Source: Pirellulaceae bacterium (lineage in GTDB: Bacteria; Planctomycetota; Planctomycetia; Pirellulales; Pirellulaceae). Taken from it: DNA of 64,000 bases. The notes beneath the pieces are model-generated. The model had not been told where the DNA came from. It worked only from the letters and a program-made list of their open reading frames with translations, and did no database searches. Positions within the stretch are counted from its first letter, which is position 1; every line of letters starts with the position of its first letter. The translations under genes were made by a program, and so were the position numbers. Positions 36,812 through 48,829 of the stretch are shown piece by piece. The stretch covers positions 62,001-126,000 of the forward strand of contig BPJU01000016.1 in assembly GCA_026004775.1 (NCBI GenBank), written 5' to 3'.

Positions 36812-37155
36812 TCCAGCAAGCTGTTGCGTCTTGGAATACGGCACGGGAAAAATTTTAGCAGGGGTTTGCCCACAATCGGTCCCAATTGAGGAGTTCGTGA
36901 GGCTCGGCGTTTCCGGCCGAATGACGCTTGGGCTCTGCTTTGGTACTGATCGTCCCGCCGGGTCCTGCTGGCTCGCTTTGAGTAACCGCGAGTTTTTGGC
37001 TGTTGCCGAGCCAGAGGGTGTTGTTTAAAATCTGAGTTTTTGGTGTATTTTGGGATGCTGCTTTTTTGGGAAGCAGCGTGTGGCTGAAATTGTTTCGTCT
37101 TGGCGGCGACATGGTACCCGCAGGCGATGGGTGTTATTCAAGACAGGAGTACCGG
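36812..37155. promoter_or_regulatory. Leader region of ilvB with a weak promoter candidate
   Basis: TTGTTT at 37021 and TGTATT at 37044 are 17 bp apart. An inverted repeat GCTGCTT / GAAGCAGC at 37057-37077 lies downstream but has no T run after it. No leader peptide rich in branched-chain codons was recognised, so attenuation is not supported. Confidence 0.25.
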
Positions 37156-38922
37156 ATGACCTCGGCTCGGACGGCAACCCCGACAGGCGTGATGAGTGGG
37201 GCGGACATTGTGGTCCAATCGCTCGTCAATCACGGGGTGGAGGTCGTCTTTGCGTATCCGGGCGGGGCGAGCATGCCGCTGCACCAGTCGCTGGTTCGGT
37301 ATGCGGACAGGATTCGCACTGTGCTGCCCCGGCACGAGCAAGGCGGCGGCTTCGCCGCTCAAGGCTATGCACGCTCTACCGGCAGGCCTGGAGTCTGTAT
37401 GGCCACCAGCGGTCCGGGAGCTACCAACCTGGTGACGGCCATCGCCGATGCCAAGATGGACAGCATTCCCCTGATTGCGATCACTGGCCAGGTGCCGACC
37501 AAGAACATAGGGACCGATGCGTTTCAGGAGACGCCGATTGTCGAGGTTTGTCGGGGGATCACCAAGCATCATTATTTGGTGACGAACATCCACGATTTGC
37601 CTCGCGTGATGCGGGAAGCCTTCTATATTGCGACCACGGGGCGTCCCGGCCCGGTATTGATCGATCTGCCGAAGGACGTGCAATTGGACACGGCAGCAGT
37701 CGATTGGGACGTTCCCATGGATCTTCCCGGTTACGACGTGGAATCTCGCAAGGCCGCTCCCGAGCAGATCAAACAGATCGCCGCGGCGATCAAGCTGTCG
37801 CGCCGGCCGGTGATCTACGCGGGAGGTGGGATCATCTCGGCGGGGGCCAGTGAGGAGTTGCGGCGTTTCGCCCACAAGACCGGCATTCCCGTTGCGCTGA
37901 CTGTGATGGGACTGGGGGCTTTTCCCAGCGACGACCCGCTCTGCCTGGATATGCTCGGCATGCACGGCAGCGTCTATGCCAACTGGGCGGTGCGGGACTG
38001 TGACCTGCTGCTGGCTCTGGGTGTTCGCTTCGATGACCGTGTCACCGGTAAAGTGGAAGCGTTCGCTCGGCACGCGAAAATCGTGCATATCGATATCGAC
38101 CCGTCGGAGCTGAACAAGAACAAAGAGGCCCACATTCCGGTCTGTAGTGATGTAAAGTACGCGTTGACGGAACTGAACCGCATTGTGGAGCCGAAACCGG
38201 AAATCGAGCCATGGGTACGGCAATGCCAAGAGTGGAAAGCCCAGTATCCATTCCGCTATGACGAGCAGTTTGACGGGATTCTCCAGCAGCACGCGATTGC
38301 CGAACTGTCTCGGCTGACGGCCGACCGCAAGACGATCATTACGGTGGGCGTGGGCCAGCACCAGATGTGGGCGGCTCAGTTCTACAAGTTCCGCCATCCG
38401 CGCCGCTGGCTTTCCAGCAGCGGCCTTGGGTCGATGGGGTTCGGCTTACCGGCTGCATTGGGCGCCCAAGTGGCGCATCCGGACGCGTTGGTGGTGGATA
38501 TCGACGGCGATGGCAGCTTCTTGATGAATATCCAGGAATTGGCCACCTGCTACTGCGAATCGTTGCCGGTCAAAGTGTTGCTGTTGAACAACCAGCATTT
38601 GGGCATGGTGGTTCAGTGGGAAGACCGCTTCATGCAGGGCGTGCGCGCCCATACCTATTTGGGGCCGGTACATCATGCTGAAGCCCGCGGGCAAGGTCGG
38701 GGACCGTACGTCGAGGAGCGGTATCCGGATTTCGTCACCATCGCCAAAGGATTCGGATGTGGTGCGGCTTCGATCCGCCGCAAGGCCGACCTGGTTCCGG
38801 CTCTGGAAGAGATGATCCGCTATCAGGGGCCATACGTACTGGACGTGGAGGTACCGTATCAGGAGCACGTTCTGCCGATGATTCCGTCCGGCAAGACGGT
38901 CGACGACATGATTTTGGAGTAG
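37156..38922 (+). CDS. ilvB: Acetolactate synthase, large (catalytic) subunit
   Basis: This 588-residue thiamine diphosphate enzyme joins two pyruvate, or pyruvate and 2-oxobutyrate, in valine, leucine and isoleucine synthesis. CAGGAG precedes the ATG. The N-terminal domain has [14 protein letters not shown] and the catalytic Glu region [16 protein letters not shown], then [11 protein letters not shown]. The middle domain carries [10 protein letters not shown]. The C-terminal domain has the diphosphate motif [16 protein letters not shown] ending in [15 protein letters not shown]. No regulatory subunit gene (ilvN/ilvH) follows: the next gene is dnaA. Confidence 0.93.
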   Translation: MTSARTATPTGVMSGADIVVQSLVNHGVEVVFAYPGGASMPLHQSLVRYADRIRTVLPRHEQGGGFAAQGYARSTGRPGVCMATSGPGATNLVTAIADAKMDSIPLIAITGQVPTKNIGTDAFQETPIVEVCRGITKHHYLVTNIHDLPRVMREAFYIATTGRPGPVLIDLPKDVQLDTAAVDWDVPMDLPGYDVESRKAAPEQIKQIAAAIKLSRRPVIYAGGGIISAGASEELRRFAHKTGIPVALTVMGLGAFPSDDPLCLDMLGMHGSVYANWAVRDCDLLLALGVRFDDRVTGKVEAFARHAKIVHIDIDPSELNKNKEAHIPVCSDVKYALTELNRIVEPKPEIEPWVRQCQEWKAQYPFRYDEQFDGILQQHAIAELSRLTADRKTIITVGVGQHQMWAAQFYKFRHPRRWLSSSGLGSMGFGLPAALGAQVAHPDALVVDIDGDGSFLMNIQELATCYCESLPVKVLLLNNQHLGMVVQWEDRFMQGVRAHTYLGPVHHAEARGQGRGPYVEERYPDFVTIAKGFGCGAASIRRKADLVPALEEMIRYQGPYVLDVEVPYQEHVLPMIPSGKTVDDMILE

Positions 38923-38972
38923 TCGACCGGCAGGCTCCCGCTTGGTAGAGTTTTTCGGTAAAATCTGGCAGT

Positions 38973-40173
38973 TTGGCGGTACTCCCTGTGGCCGTGGCGG
39001 AGCAGTTGCGAGAGATCGGCCTGGGAGTGGCGAGCCGACAGGAATTTGCCGGAGAGGATGGCGCGGGCGTGATCACGGTGGGCGTGGGGGAGTTTCTGAT
39101 CGAGTTTCCGGGAGCAGCTCCAGCCGATCTGCTGCCTGACCATACGGGTCTGGTGCGGCCCGAACCATGGGGGTATATCGGCGACGATCAAACGGCACTG
39201 GTTCGGGTGGCTGCTCGGCGAGTGGGCTGAGCGCGAACCGGCGTTCCGACTGCTGGTGGTGACCGGTCCGCCAGGAAACGGCCGATCGTTATTGGCTCAT
39301 GGGGCGGCCCGGTTGATGTCGGCAGCGGCCAGGCGGCGGGTTCCGGTGCTTTCCGGAGCTGGTTTCTCGCGGGCGTGTGGTTTAGCGGTCGAGACCAATT
39401 CGCTGGCGGAGTTTCGGCGGCGGTTGCGGAACCAACCGGCGCTGGTAATCGATGACGTGCACCGTGCCGGCCGTTCGCGGTTGGCTCAGGAAGAGCTGCT
39501 GTTTTTGTTGGACAGTTTCGAGGCCCGCGGGCTACCGGTCGTAGTTACTCGGCCTGCCGACCAGTTCTTTCAAGGTTCTGTGGCAGCGGCGTTGGAGAGC
39601 CGCCTGGCGGGTGGTTTATCGATTCGGTTGTTCCGTCCCGCCTCGGCCGGCCTTGCGTTGTTAGCCCGGTGGACGGCCATGCGAGCCGGCTGCGACTTGC
39701 CTGAGGAGGTGTCGCGTTCGCTGGTGCAAGCCTTCCTGAATGGGCGGCGAGGCCCACTGGAGCGGGTCAGTTCCACCGCTGAGTTTCTCGAGTTCTTGGT
39801 GGGGTATTTGCGGCGGCTGCTGGTCGAGCGTCTTCCGCCGGCAGAAGTACTCAACCGGTACCAGCAGTTTGGCCGACCGGCTCGTCCCACGATCCGAGCG
39901 GTCGCCGAGCGAGTGGCTCGCATTTTCCAGGTGGGCGTTTCCGAGCTGCGGGGCCCAAGCCGCCGCAGGCAACTGGCAACGGCTCGCCGTATCGCGATGT
40001 ACCTGGCACACCAACTTTGCGGCAAAACACTCCAGCAGGTAGGGGCCTATTTCGACGGCAGAGACCATACAACGGTGTTGTATGCGTGCCGGCAAGTGGA
40101 AAAGCTGCTCGGTTCCGACACACAGCTTGAAGAGCTTGTGTGCCGGATAACGCGGGAGTTATTGGAGTCGTGA
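38973..40173 (+). CDS. dnaA: Chromosome replication initiator DnaA, divergent, apparently frameshifted near 39205
   Basis: The protein opens the replication origin. The C-terminal DNA-binding domain is clear: ARRIAMYLAHQLCGKTLQQV and FDGRDHTTVLYACRQVEKLL. The AAA+ part has a Walker A-like GPPGNGRS, with Arg in place of the usual Lys, and a Walker B ALVIDDVHRA, followed by LESRLAGGLSIRLF. The frame holding these parts opens only at 39256, in the middle of the first AAA+ strand. The preceding frame (from about 38973-38994) joins it if one G is removed from the GGG run at 39205-39207, giving ALVRWLLGEWAEREPAFRLLVVTG. The start is uncertain and the N-terminal domain is unusual. dnaN follows after 363 bp. 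Confidence 0.8.
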
Positions 40174-40536
40174 ACTGGATGGGAAGGTGTGGATCGTCAC
40201 AACGGGTTGCGATTGCGGAAAAACTGTCGATTACACGTCGACACCATGGCGATAACCGGTCATTCCTCGGGGAACTAGCCGGCAGCCAAAACAGGAGATG
40301 TTGGCGGATTCGGAATTGCTCAACCGACGCGCGCCAGCCAATCGACAAGTTTTTCCAGAACGGTTTGTAGATGGCCATTCACTACAACACGTTGTCATCG
40401 AATAGGTTAGGTCCAATTTGATCGGATTCGGCATCGGTCGGTCGCCGCAGACGAATTACTACGAGAATAAATGACGGGACTGATATACAGAGTCGAAGCA
40501 ACAGGTTGTACTGGTGCGCAATGAAGGAATTGATCA
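40174..40536. other. Intergenic region between dnaA and dnaN
   Basis: A likely place for an origin, but I see only one partial DnaA-box match (TGTGGATCG near 40196) and no cluster. No ORF is supported. Confidence 0.4.
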
Positions 40537-41724
40537 ATGGAAGTAGTTTTTGATCGGCAGCAACTGTCGGAGGCTCTCGGGGCGGCCAGCGCAATTGCAT
40601 CGCTTGTAGGTCGGGAAAACAAGCTGCTCCAGAATTTTGTAAAACTTTTCGTGCGACCGGACCGTTCGTATTTGTGGGCCACCAGCGTGATCCATTCGAT
40701 CCGCATCGCGGTTCCAACCGTTGAAGTTGTACGTCCCGGGGTCGCCTTGCTGCCGATTGGTGAGGTTGGTGCAATTGTGCGCGAGAACCCGGACGAGCGG
40801 CTGAAACTGGAGGTTTCGGGCAGCATACTGCACATATCCGGGCAGAATACTTATCAATTCCCGTTTCCCGATCCGGATGAGTACCCGAATCCGCCCGGCC
40901 TGGAGAAGGGTGCCGGTGTGGGCGACGATTCTGGTGGCGATCTGGAAGGGCTGGCGGCGGCCGAAGTGCCGGCGGTTCCGGAAACGACACATGAGACGAA
41001 TGCGAGGTTGTTGTCCGAGCTGATCCGGCGGACGTGCTACGCGGCGGACGTCGAAAGCAGCCGCTATGCGTTGGGCGGCGTGTTTTTCGAATTCCACCCA
41101 AACCGGTTGGTGGCGGTAGCCACAGATGCGCGGCGATTGGCGAAGATGGAGGTGCCGTGTGAAGCAGTGGCGGCGGACGCCGAACAGGTGAAAACGGCTC
41201 TGGTTCCGAGTAAGGCACTGGAGGTGCTTCAGCGAGTGCTCGCCACGTACGATGGTCCGATTCGCATTGGGACAGGTGAACGCAATGTGGCGTTTACCAG
41301 TGACAAGTTCGAAGTGGCGCTAATGCAGTTGGAGGGGCGGTTTCCCAAGTGGCGGGAGGTTTTGGAGCGATTGCAGCCGGGTCAGGCGTTGGAGTTGGTT
41401 GCGGGTAGTTTCCTGGCGGCGGTCCGGCAGGCGGCGATCGTTTGCACGGCTGAGAGCAAAGGGCTCTCGTTTAATCTCTCGGAGGGTGAACTGAGGATCC
41501 AGGCCACGTCGGAAGCGGGTGCTACATCGCACGTACGTATGCCGGTCAGCTACAGTGGGCCGAATGTGGAAGTGACGTTGGACGCGAAGTTTGTCACTGA
41601 TTTCCTGCGGTTGTTGGATCCGATGGCGGTGGTGACATTCGAAGTGGTCAGCCGCGACAGTCCTACGGTTTTTCGGACGTCGGATGAGTACCTGTATCTG
41701 GTGATGCCGATGTCGCGCAGGTGA
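40537..41724 (+). CDS. dnaN: DNA polymerase III beta sliding clamp
   Basis: This 395-residue protein forms the ring that holds the polymerase on DNA. AAGGA precedes the ATG by 8 bases. The three-domain layout is recognisable. LLSELIRRTCYAADVESSRYALGGVFFEF opens the second domain; LVAVATDARRLAKMEV, FTSDKFEVALMQLEGRFPKWREVL and the C-terminal VFRTSDEYLYLVMPMSRR (the conserved YxxMPM(R) type ending) are clear. An acidic, Ala/Pro-rich insert of about 30 residues lies between domains 1 and 2 (around residues 125-155). Confidence 0.93.
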   Translation: MEVVFDRQQLSEALGAASAIASLVGRENKLLQNFVKLFVRPDRSYLWATSVIHSIRIAVPTVEVVRPGVALLPIGEVGAIVRENPDERLKLEVSGSILHISGQNTYQFPFPDPDEYPNPPGLEKGAGVGDDSGGDLEGLAAAEVPAVPETTHETNARLLSELIRRTCYAADVESSRYALGGVFFEFHPNRLVAVATDARRLAKMEVPCEAVAADAEQVKTALVPSKALEVLQRVLATYDGPIRIGTGERNVAFTSDKFEVALMQLEGRFPKWREVLERLQPGQALELVAGSFLAAVRQAAIVCTAESKGLSFNLSEGELRIQATSEAGATSHVRMPVSYSGPNVEVTLDAKFVTDFLRLLDPMAVVTFEVVSRDSPTVFRTSDEYLYLVMPMSRR

Positions 41725-41791
41725 TGCGGCGTTGTCGCAGGGCGGTATCCTGCGGCGGACATGCCGATGGCGCGGGGCATGGAGGGGAGCA

Positions 41792-42169
41792 ATGAGCGTT
41801 GAGCGCTACTTGCAGGAGCGATACCGGCAGTTGCTCAAACAGCAAGCGTATCGTCCGGCCAGACCGCTTTCGCAGGTCCTCCAGCAGCTTCTGGCGCGGC
41901 GGAGTTACGGCAGGCTCTTGTCGCGGCAGCAGTTGGAGCACATTTGGCGGAGTGTGGTGGATGGCCGTTTGGCGGCTGCTTGTCGTCCAGGTGAACTGCG
42001 CCGCAGCGTACTGACCGTATGGGTAACCGACAGTGCCGTACTCCAGGAACTGACCTTCCAAAAACGGCAAATTCTGGCGAAAATAAAAGCTTTGGCACCG
42101 GATCTGACGCTTCGGGATCTGATGTTCCGAGTCGATCCGTCGGCTGTCGGTGACGGTAAAGAAGGTTAG
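41792..42169 (+). CDS. dciA: DciA-like protein (DUF721)
   Basis: This 125-residue protein is of the DUF721 family; DciA is known in several bacteria as a loader of the DnaB helicase. GGAGGGG precedes the ATG. The pattern is visible: [12 protein letters not shown], then [51 protein letters not shown], the compact region shared by the family. The neighbourhood (dnaA, dnaN, gyrB) is the usual one. The assignment rests on family pattern and context, and helicase loading is not shown here. Confidence 0.8.
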   Translation: MSVERYLQERYRQLLKQQAYRPARPLSQVLQQLLARRSYGRLLSRQQLEHIWRSVVDGRLAAACRPGELRRSVLTVWVTDSAVLQELTFQKRQILAKIKALAPDLTLRDLMFRVDPSAVGDGKEG

Positions 42170-42210
42170 CTCCGAAAAGGAGTTATGTAGCTAATATTGG
42201 CGAGTACGGA

Positions 42211-44768
<2,558 letters not shown>

Positions 44769-44774
44769 TGCCTA

Positions 44775-44915
44775 AGCCTGTGGCACGGCCGTGTCGGCCG
44801 TGTGGGTCACCCAAGACGCTGGGCAACACCGGTGTGCAACGACCGCCGCCCGCCTAGACCTCCTTTTGATGGAAGGTTGTCTCACCACAGGCAGGGGACG
44901 CCCGTGCCATTGCCA
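44775..44915. repeat. REP-like element downstream of gyrB
   Basis: GGCACGGCCGTGTCGGCCGT, the linker GGGTCACCCAAGACGCTGGG, and a worn GGGGACGCCCGTGCC end. The same family as the array REP elements, here outside the array. Confidence 0.75.
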
Positions 44916-45030
44916 CCAGCCCTTGCCCTTTTGGTGCTGCCGTGATCAGCACTTTCGCGTACAATGCCTCAAGGGCTCGGGTGGAAGAGCGTCGGGTGGG
45001 CTCGCATCGTTTCTGTGAAGGGAAAATACC

Positions 45031-47883
45031 GTGAAACTCTTGTGGAATAACCGGGCATGCTGTGCCCAAACGGCTGCTGTAGTAATGTGCCTGTTGAGTG
45101 TGTGTGGGTGTCAGGAGAAGAATACTGTTGTCACATCAGCCACCAGCAAGTACGAGGCGGCGGATGTTTCAACCGGTGCAGGCGCCGGTTCCGTTTCCGA
45201 GCCCAGCCCGATACCGGCAGCACCGGCGATATCAGCCGGCGGCCGGCCCTCGTCTTCCGCCGGGCCTTCCTCCGACCTTGTCGCAGTGGATCGCCAATCG
45301 CAAGGTATTTCGTCCGGGTCGGTGAGTGGTGCATCGGCTACCAGCACGGCTGGTTCGCCGAGTACTTCGGCCCCGGCAACGAGCGTTCCTGCCCAGCAAG
45401 GTTCCGCACCGGCGGGCACAGCCCCGATCAAACCACCGGTGATTTCTCGCGAGCAGATCGAAAATCTTCAGCCCCCGGACGGGTCGCCGGAGGTATTGCT
45501 GGCGTATTTGGAAGCACTGGAACGCCGGATGCCTCGGGGGCGCACGCAGCGAGAATTATTCGACGACATACAACGAGCGATCCAGGCTCGGGTCACCGTG
45601 GCCGAAAGGTTGTTTGACCATCCTGAGGCGACTCCCGAGATGCGCCGTGAGGCGATGGATCTGGTACTGGCTTCGTTGCAGGACCTGAGCAACATCGGTG
45701 CTCCGAATGTATTGGCGTCGGTTCGGACTTTTTGTAATAAACTGGCTCAGGATCGTGATTCGCAAATCGCCGCCACCGGCCGATTGATGCTCTTTTCGCT
45801 GGACGTAGGCGACCTGGTGGATGGCAAGACCAGCGACCCTCAGGGCGTGCTGCAAGCCGCGCGAAAGTTGATGGCCGAAGAGCAGAAAGACGGGGCGCTT
45901 TTCGCCCATGTGCGGACGGCGGCTTTGAGCATGATCGAGGTGGGGCATCGCCAGGAGGGGTTACAACTGGTCCGCGAGTTGGCAGAGACGTTTGCCGGCA
46001 CGACCGATCCGGCTCTGGCGCGGCAGCGGGATCTGATGCTGGAAGAAGCTCGTTTCTTGGAGCTTGACTTGCCGTCGAAGATCCTGGCGTTCGCGAAAAA
46101 CGAACCCGATTCGCTGCAGCCGCTGCTGGACGGCACGGCCCAGTTGCTCAGTATCGACCAGCCGGGTTTGGGAACGCTCCAACAGTCGGCCTTTATTGCC
46201 GATGCCCTGGAGAGAAACGGGCAAATACCGGCCGCTCAAAAGGTCTATCAGTTGATTAAAGACGCTTACAAGGCAACCGCGGATTCCGAGCTACGCAAGC
46301 TCGTGGACGAAACGGTCCAGTATGCGGAACGACGGTTCGCGCTGCTGGCCAAACCGTTTGTGCCGGCGGGCAAGACCTTCGACGGGCGCGAATTCCGGTG
46401 GGATAACTATCAAGGGAAAGTCGTACTGATCACTTTCTGGTCGGCCGAAAACATCCAGTATCTTGCCGCGGAACTACCGGAGCTCAAACGGCTGCATGAC
46501 GTATACAAGGAGCGAGGGTTCGCCGTCGTCGGCATCAACATCGACGGCAATCGCCGCCTGGTAGAACAATTTTTTGCTTTCCAGCCGATGCCTTGGGAAA
46601 CCATCATGGACGGAAGCGATGGCCAGGGCAAATTGATGCAACAATGCGGAGTTCGTTCCGTACCGTTCACTTTTTTGGTGGACAGCCAGGGGGTGGTTAC
46701 GGATTTGCACGTCAATGTGAAGAATCTGCCGGAGAAGCTGGTGAAGTTGCTGAACGCTCCTGGTGGCCAACAGGCTCCCAAGAGCCAGGACCAGGGGGCG
46801 GTTTTGGGCGGTGGAGTTCAGCACTACGTGGCTTTCCGCACGCCGGTGGTGGATGAACCGCAGGGCGATCCCGTTGGCGCGGACAATCCGTATCGAGCGC
46901 CGGACGGGCTATCGCGAGAGGAACTGGTTCGATTCCTGGAAAAGATGGCGGAAAAACCAGCCTCCATTCAGGCTCGTCCCGGCTTTGCCGAAGCGGTGAT
47001 CGAGGCAGCGGAACGCATTTTGGCTGACGGCAGCCAAGACCAGGCAGGCCGGATCGCTATTGAGCATCTTTTGCGCACGTGGCAGCGGCTGGCTGCTGAT
47101 GGGCGAGCGGGTGCGGACGAGCAGTTGGAGAAGCTGGTGGCGCGCTTCGCCGGCGACGGCAGGCCGGCGGTGAGCCGACTCGTGGAATGGCTGGAACTGG
47201 AACTCGCTGCGGTCCGCGCCGACCAGTTGCCGATCGAGCAGGTACCGGAGTTGCTGGGTCGGATCGAGAAATTCTTCGAGAAAACGCAACCTGGGCGCGA
47301 GCATCTGCGGCTGGCGTCAGCCACCGTGCATGCCGTCAATCGGCTGGAAGTGGCCGATCGCGCTGCCTATTTCGATCGGTTCGGAAAGGTGTGGTCCACC
47401 AGCACCGACCGTCAATTGGCGGCGTATGGGCGGCGTGTGGCTGCCGGGCCGGACGGCGAGGCCTCGTCCATCGTGGGACAACGGCTGGAGCTCAGTGGTC
47501 TGACGGCGGCCGGCACGTTGTTCGATTGGCGCCGGTACGAAGGCAAAGTGGTGCTGGTCGATTTTTGGGCCACGTGGTGTGGACCGTGTGTCAGAGAAAT
47601 GCCGAAAGTAAAGGCTCTCTACGAAAAATGGAAGGCAAAGGGGTTTGAGGTTGTGGGAGTCAACTTGGACCGCAGTTCCGAGAGCTTGGCTGAGTTTTTG
47701 GAAAAGAACCATATCAGTTGGCCGCAACTTATTGGCGACGATGCGCGTCAAGCAGCCGAGCGTTACCAGGCGAGAGCTATTCCGTGGCTTTTGCTGGTGG
47801 ATCGCCAGGGGCGTATCGTTCATGCCACTCATCATGTCGACGACTTGCAAGAGCGGGTAGCAGCGTTGCTGGAGCGGCCGTGA
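45031..47883 (+). CDS. Lipoprotein with two thioredoxin-like (TlpA/ResA-type) domains
   Basis: This 950-residue exported protein has a GTG start behind AAGGGA. The N-terminal export signal ends LLSVCGC, a possible lipobox. A Ser/Ala/Pro/Thr-rich linker follows, then a helical region. The first thioredoxin-like domain (around residues 445-590: FDGREFRWDNYQGKVVLITFW, then VVGINIDG and CGVRSVPFTFLVDSQG) has AENIQY where the CxxC belongs, so it is probably not a redox enzyme. The second (around 830-950) has FWATWCGPCVREMPK, GVNLDRSS and ARAIPWLLLVDRQG, a complete active site. A second helical part lies between them. It could act in disulfide handling in the periplasm, but no partner gene is next to it. 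Confidence 0.85.
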   Translation: MKLLWNNRACCAQTAAVVMCLLSVCGCQEKNTVVTSATSKYEAADVSTGAGAGSVSEPSPIPAAPAISAGGRPSSSAGPSSDLVAVDRQSQGISSGSVSGASATSTAGSPSTSAPATSVPAQQGSAPAGTAPIKPPVISREQIENLQPPDGSPEVLLAYLEALERRMPRGRTQRELFDDIQRAIQARVTVAERLFDHPEATPEMRREAMDLVLASLQDLSNIGAPNVLASVRTFCNKLAQDRDSQIAATGRLMLFSLDVGDLVDGKTSDPQGVLQAARKLMAEEQKDGALFAHVRTAALSMIEVGHRQEGLQLVRELAETFAGTTDPALARQRDLMLEEARFLELDLPSKILAFAKNEPDSLQPLLDGTAQLLSIDQPGLGTLQQSAFIADALERNGQIPAAQKVYQLIKDAYKATADSELRKLVDETVQYAERRFALLAKPFVPAGKTFDGREFRWDNYQGKVVLITFWSAENIQYLAAELPELKRLHDVYKERGFAVVGINIDGNRRLVEQFFAFQPMPWETIMDGSDGQGKLMQQCGVRSVPFTFLVDSQGVVTDLHVNVKNLPEKLVKLLNAPGGQQAPKSQDQGAVLGGGVQHYVAFRTPVVDEPQGDPVGADNPYRAPDGLSREELVRFLEKMAEKPASIQARPGFAEAVIEAAERILADGSQDQAGRIAIEHLLRTWQRLAADGRAGADEQLEKLVARFAGDGRPAVSRLVEWLELELAAVRADQLPIEQVPELLGRIEKFFEKTQPGREHLRLASATVHAVNRLEVADRAAYFDRFGKVWSTSTDRQLAAYGRRVAAGPDGEASSIVGQRLELSGLTAAGTLFDWRRYEGKVVLVDFWATWCGPCVREMPKVKALYEKWKAKGFEVVGVNLDRSSESLAEFLEKNHISWPQLIGDDARQAAERYQARAIPWLLLVDRQGRIVHATHHVDDLQERVAALLERP

Positions 47884-47989
47884 AGGCGGGGCAGCCGGCG
47901 CGGCACGCTGCTGTGTAAGGCCCTCCGCTACTGCGCCGATCGTGTGTTGTACTGCGTTTCGGCGGACTGTTTCGCTGGAACGGCATTAT

Positions 47990-48502
47990 CTAGAGGTCAG
48001 GCGACACACGGTGCCAGCTCTTCTGAGCGGCAGCCCTTACAACGTCGGCCGGCCATGGTGGGCCGTGCCATAGTTCCAGCAGGTAGCCGCCGTGCTCCAG
48101 CCAGCCGACGGCGCTTTTTCGGCACCAGCGCAAATCAACTCGAACCGGGATAAGGGACTGGGGTGCGGTCTGGAGCCAGACCAGGGTAGATCGCGAGTTG
48201 ATCGGGTGGCGGGTGAAAAATCCGATCCCGCGATGGCCGATGTTTTTTCCAATGGCGGGAATGCTGTTTTCCACGTCGAATTGGCCGTTGCTGTCGGCCG
48301 GTGTGGCGATGAGAGGTACGGCGAGCGTACGACGCGCTTCGGCTCGACGTTCCCACGCCAGTGGCCCGCCACTGGCATAGGAGAGGGCTTGGTCGACTAC
48401 CCGCTGCACCAAAAACCTCGGATCGGCAACCGCTGCCAAGTGGGACTGTGATCCCGTGACGTTCATGGAATCGGCAGACCGTGTCGTAAAAAAGTCGTGC
48501 AT
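47990..48502 (-). CDS. PilZ-like domain protein
   Basis: This protein has about 170 residues. The pattern RRAEARRTLAVPL (RxxxR) followed by GKNIGHRGIGFF resembles PilZ, a cyclic di-GMP-binding domain, but the usual D/NxSxxG has Gly in place of Ser (NIGHRG), so ligand binding is uncertain. The ATG chosen (MHDFF) has GGGAG about ten bases upstream; a start at 48607 and one at 48466 are also in frame. It stands alone on this strand between the lipoprotein and the transglutaminase-like gene. Confidence 0.55.
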   Translation of the reverse strand: MHDFFTTRSADSMNVTGSQSHLAAVADPRFLVQRVVDQALSYASGGPLAWERRAEARRTLAVPLIATPADSNGQFDVENSIPAIGKNIGHRGIGFFTRHPINSRSTLVWLQTAPQSLIPVRVDLRWCRKSAVGWLEHGGYLLELWHGPPWPADVVRAAAQKSWHRVSPDL

Positions 48503-48829
48503 GGTAGCTACTACTCCCGTCGAAGAGAGAAACGCAGCGCCGGCAAACTGGTTCGCCGCCGATACAAGAAGCAGCGTGCACGAGTTCGGCAGTCGGCTTT
48601 CCGACAAGTCATCACCGGGCGGCTGTCTCGCATTAGATATCTACGTTGCAAACGACCGAGAGTCAAATTCAGGCGGCTGGCGGGAAAGGGAAAGCTTTTT
48701 TCGAAACGCAGCTCACTGTGGCTTCGACGGCTCGTTTGGGTGGCCAGGTACGAAACGGTGGCCGGCGCACGCGCGCTGGGTGGTGCCGCGGACAGTAAGG
48801 GTTTCTGGCAACAGGTAGAATTCAGAAAC
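48503..48829. other. Intergenic stretch without a supported gene
   Basis: Short frames on both strands here have no family pattern. It could hold the extended 5' end of the PilZ-like gene. Confidence 0.4.

Noticed and set aside
37057-37077. A terminator or attenuator hairpin before ilvB
   Set aside because: The stem GCTGCTT / GAAGCAGC has no T run after it and no leader peptide was found.
37138-38397. A long open frame antisense to ilvB
   Set aside because: It mirrors a well-conserved coding gene with high G+C at third positions and has no family pattern of its own.
40174-40536. A replication origin between dnaA and dnaN
   Set aside because: Only one partial DnaA box is visible, so position alone does not support a call. 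A skew analysis of the whole chromosome would decide.
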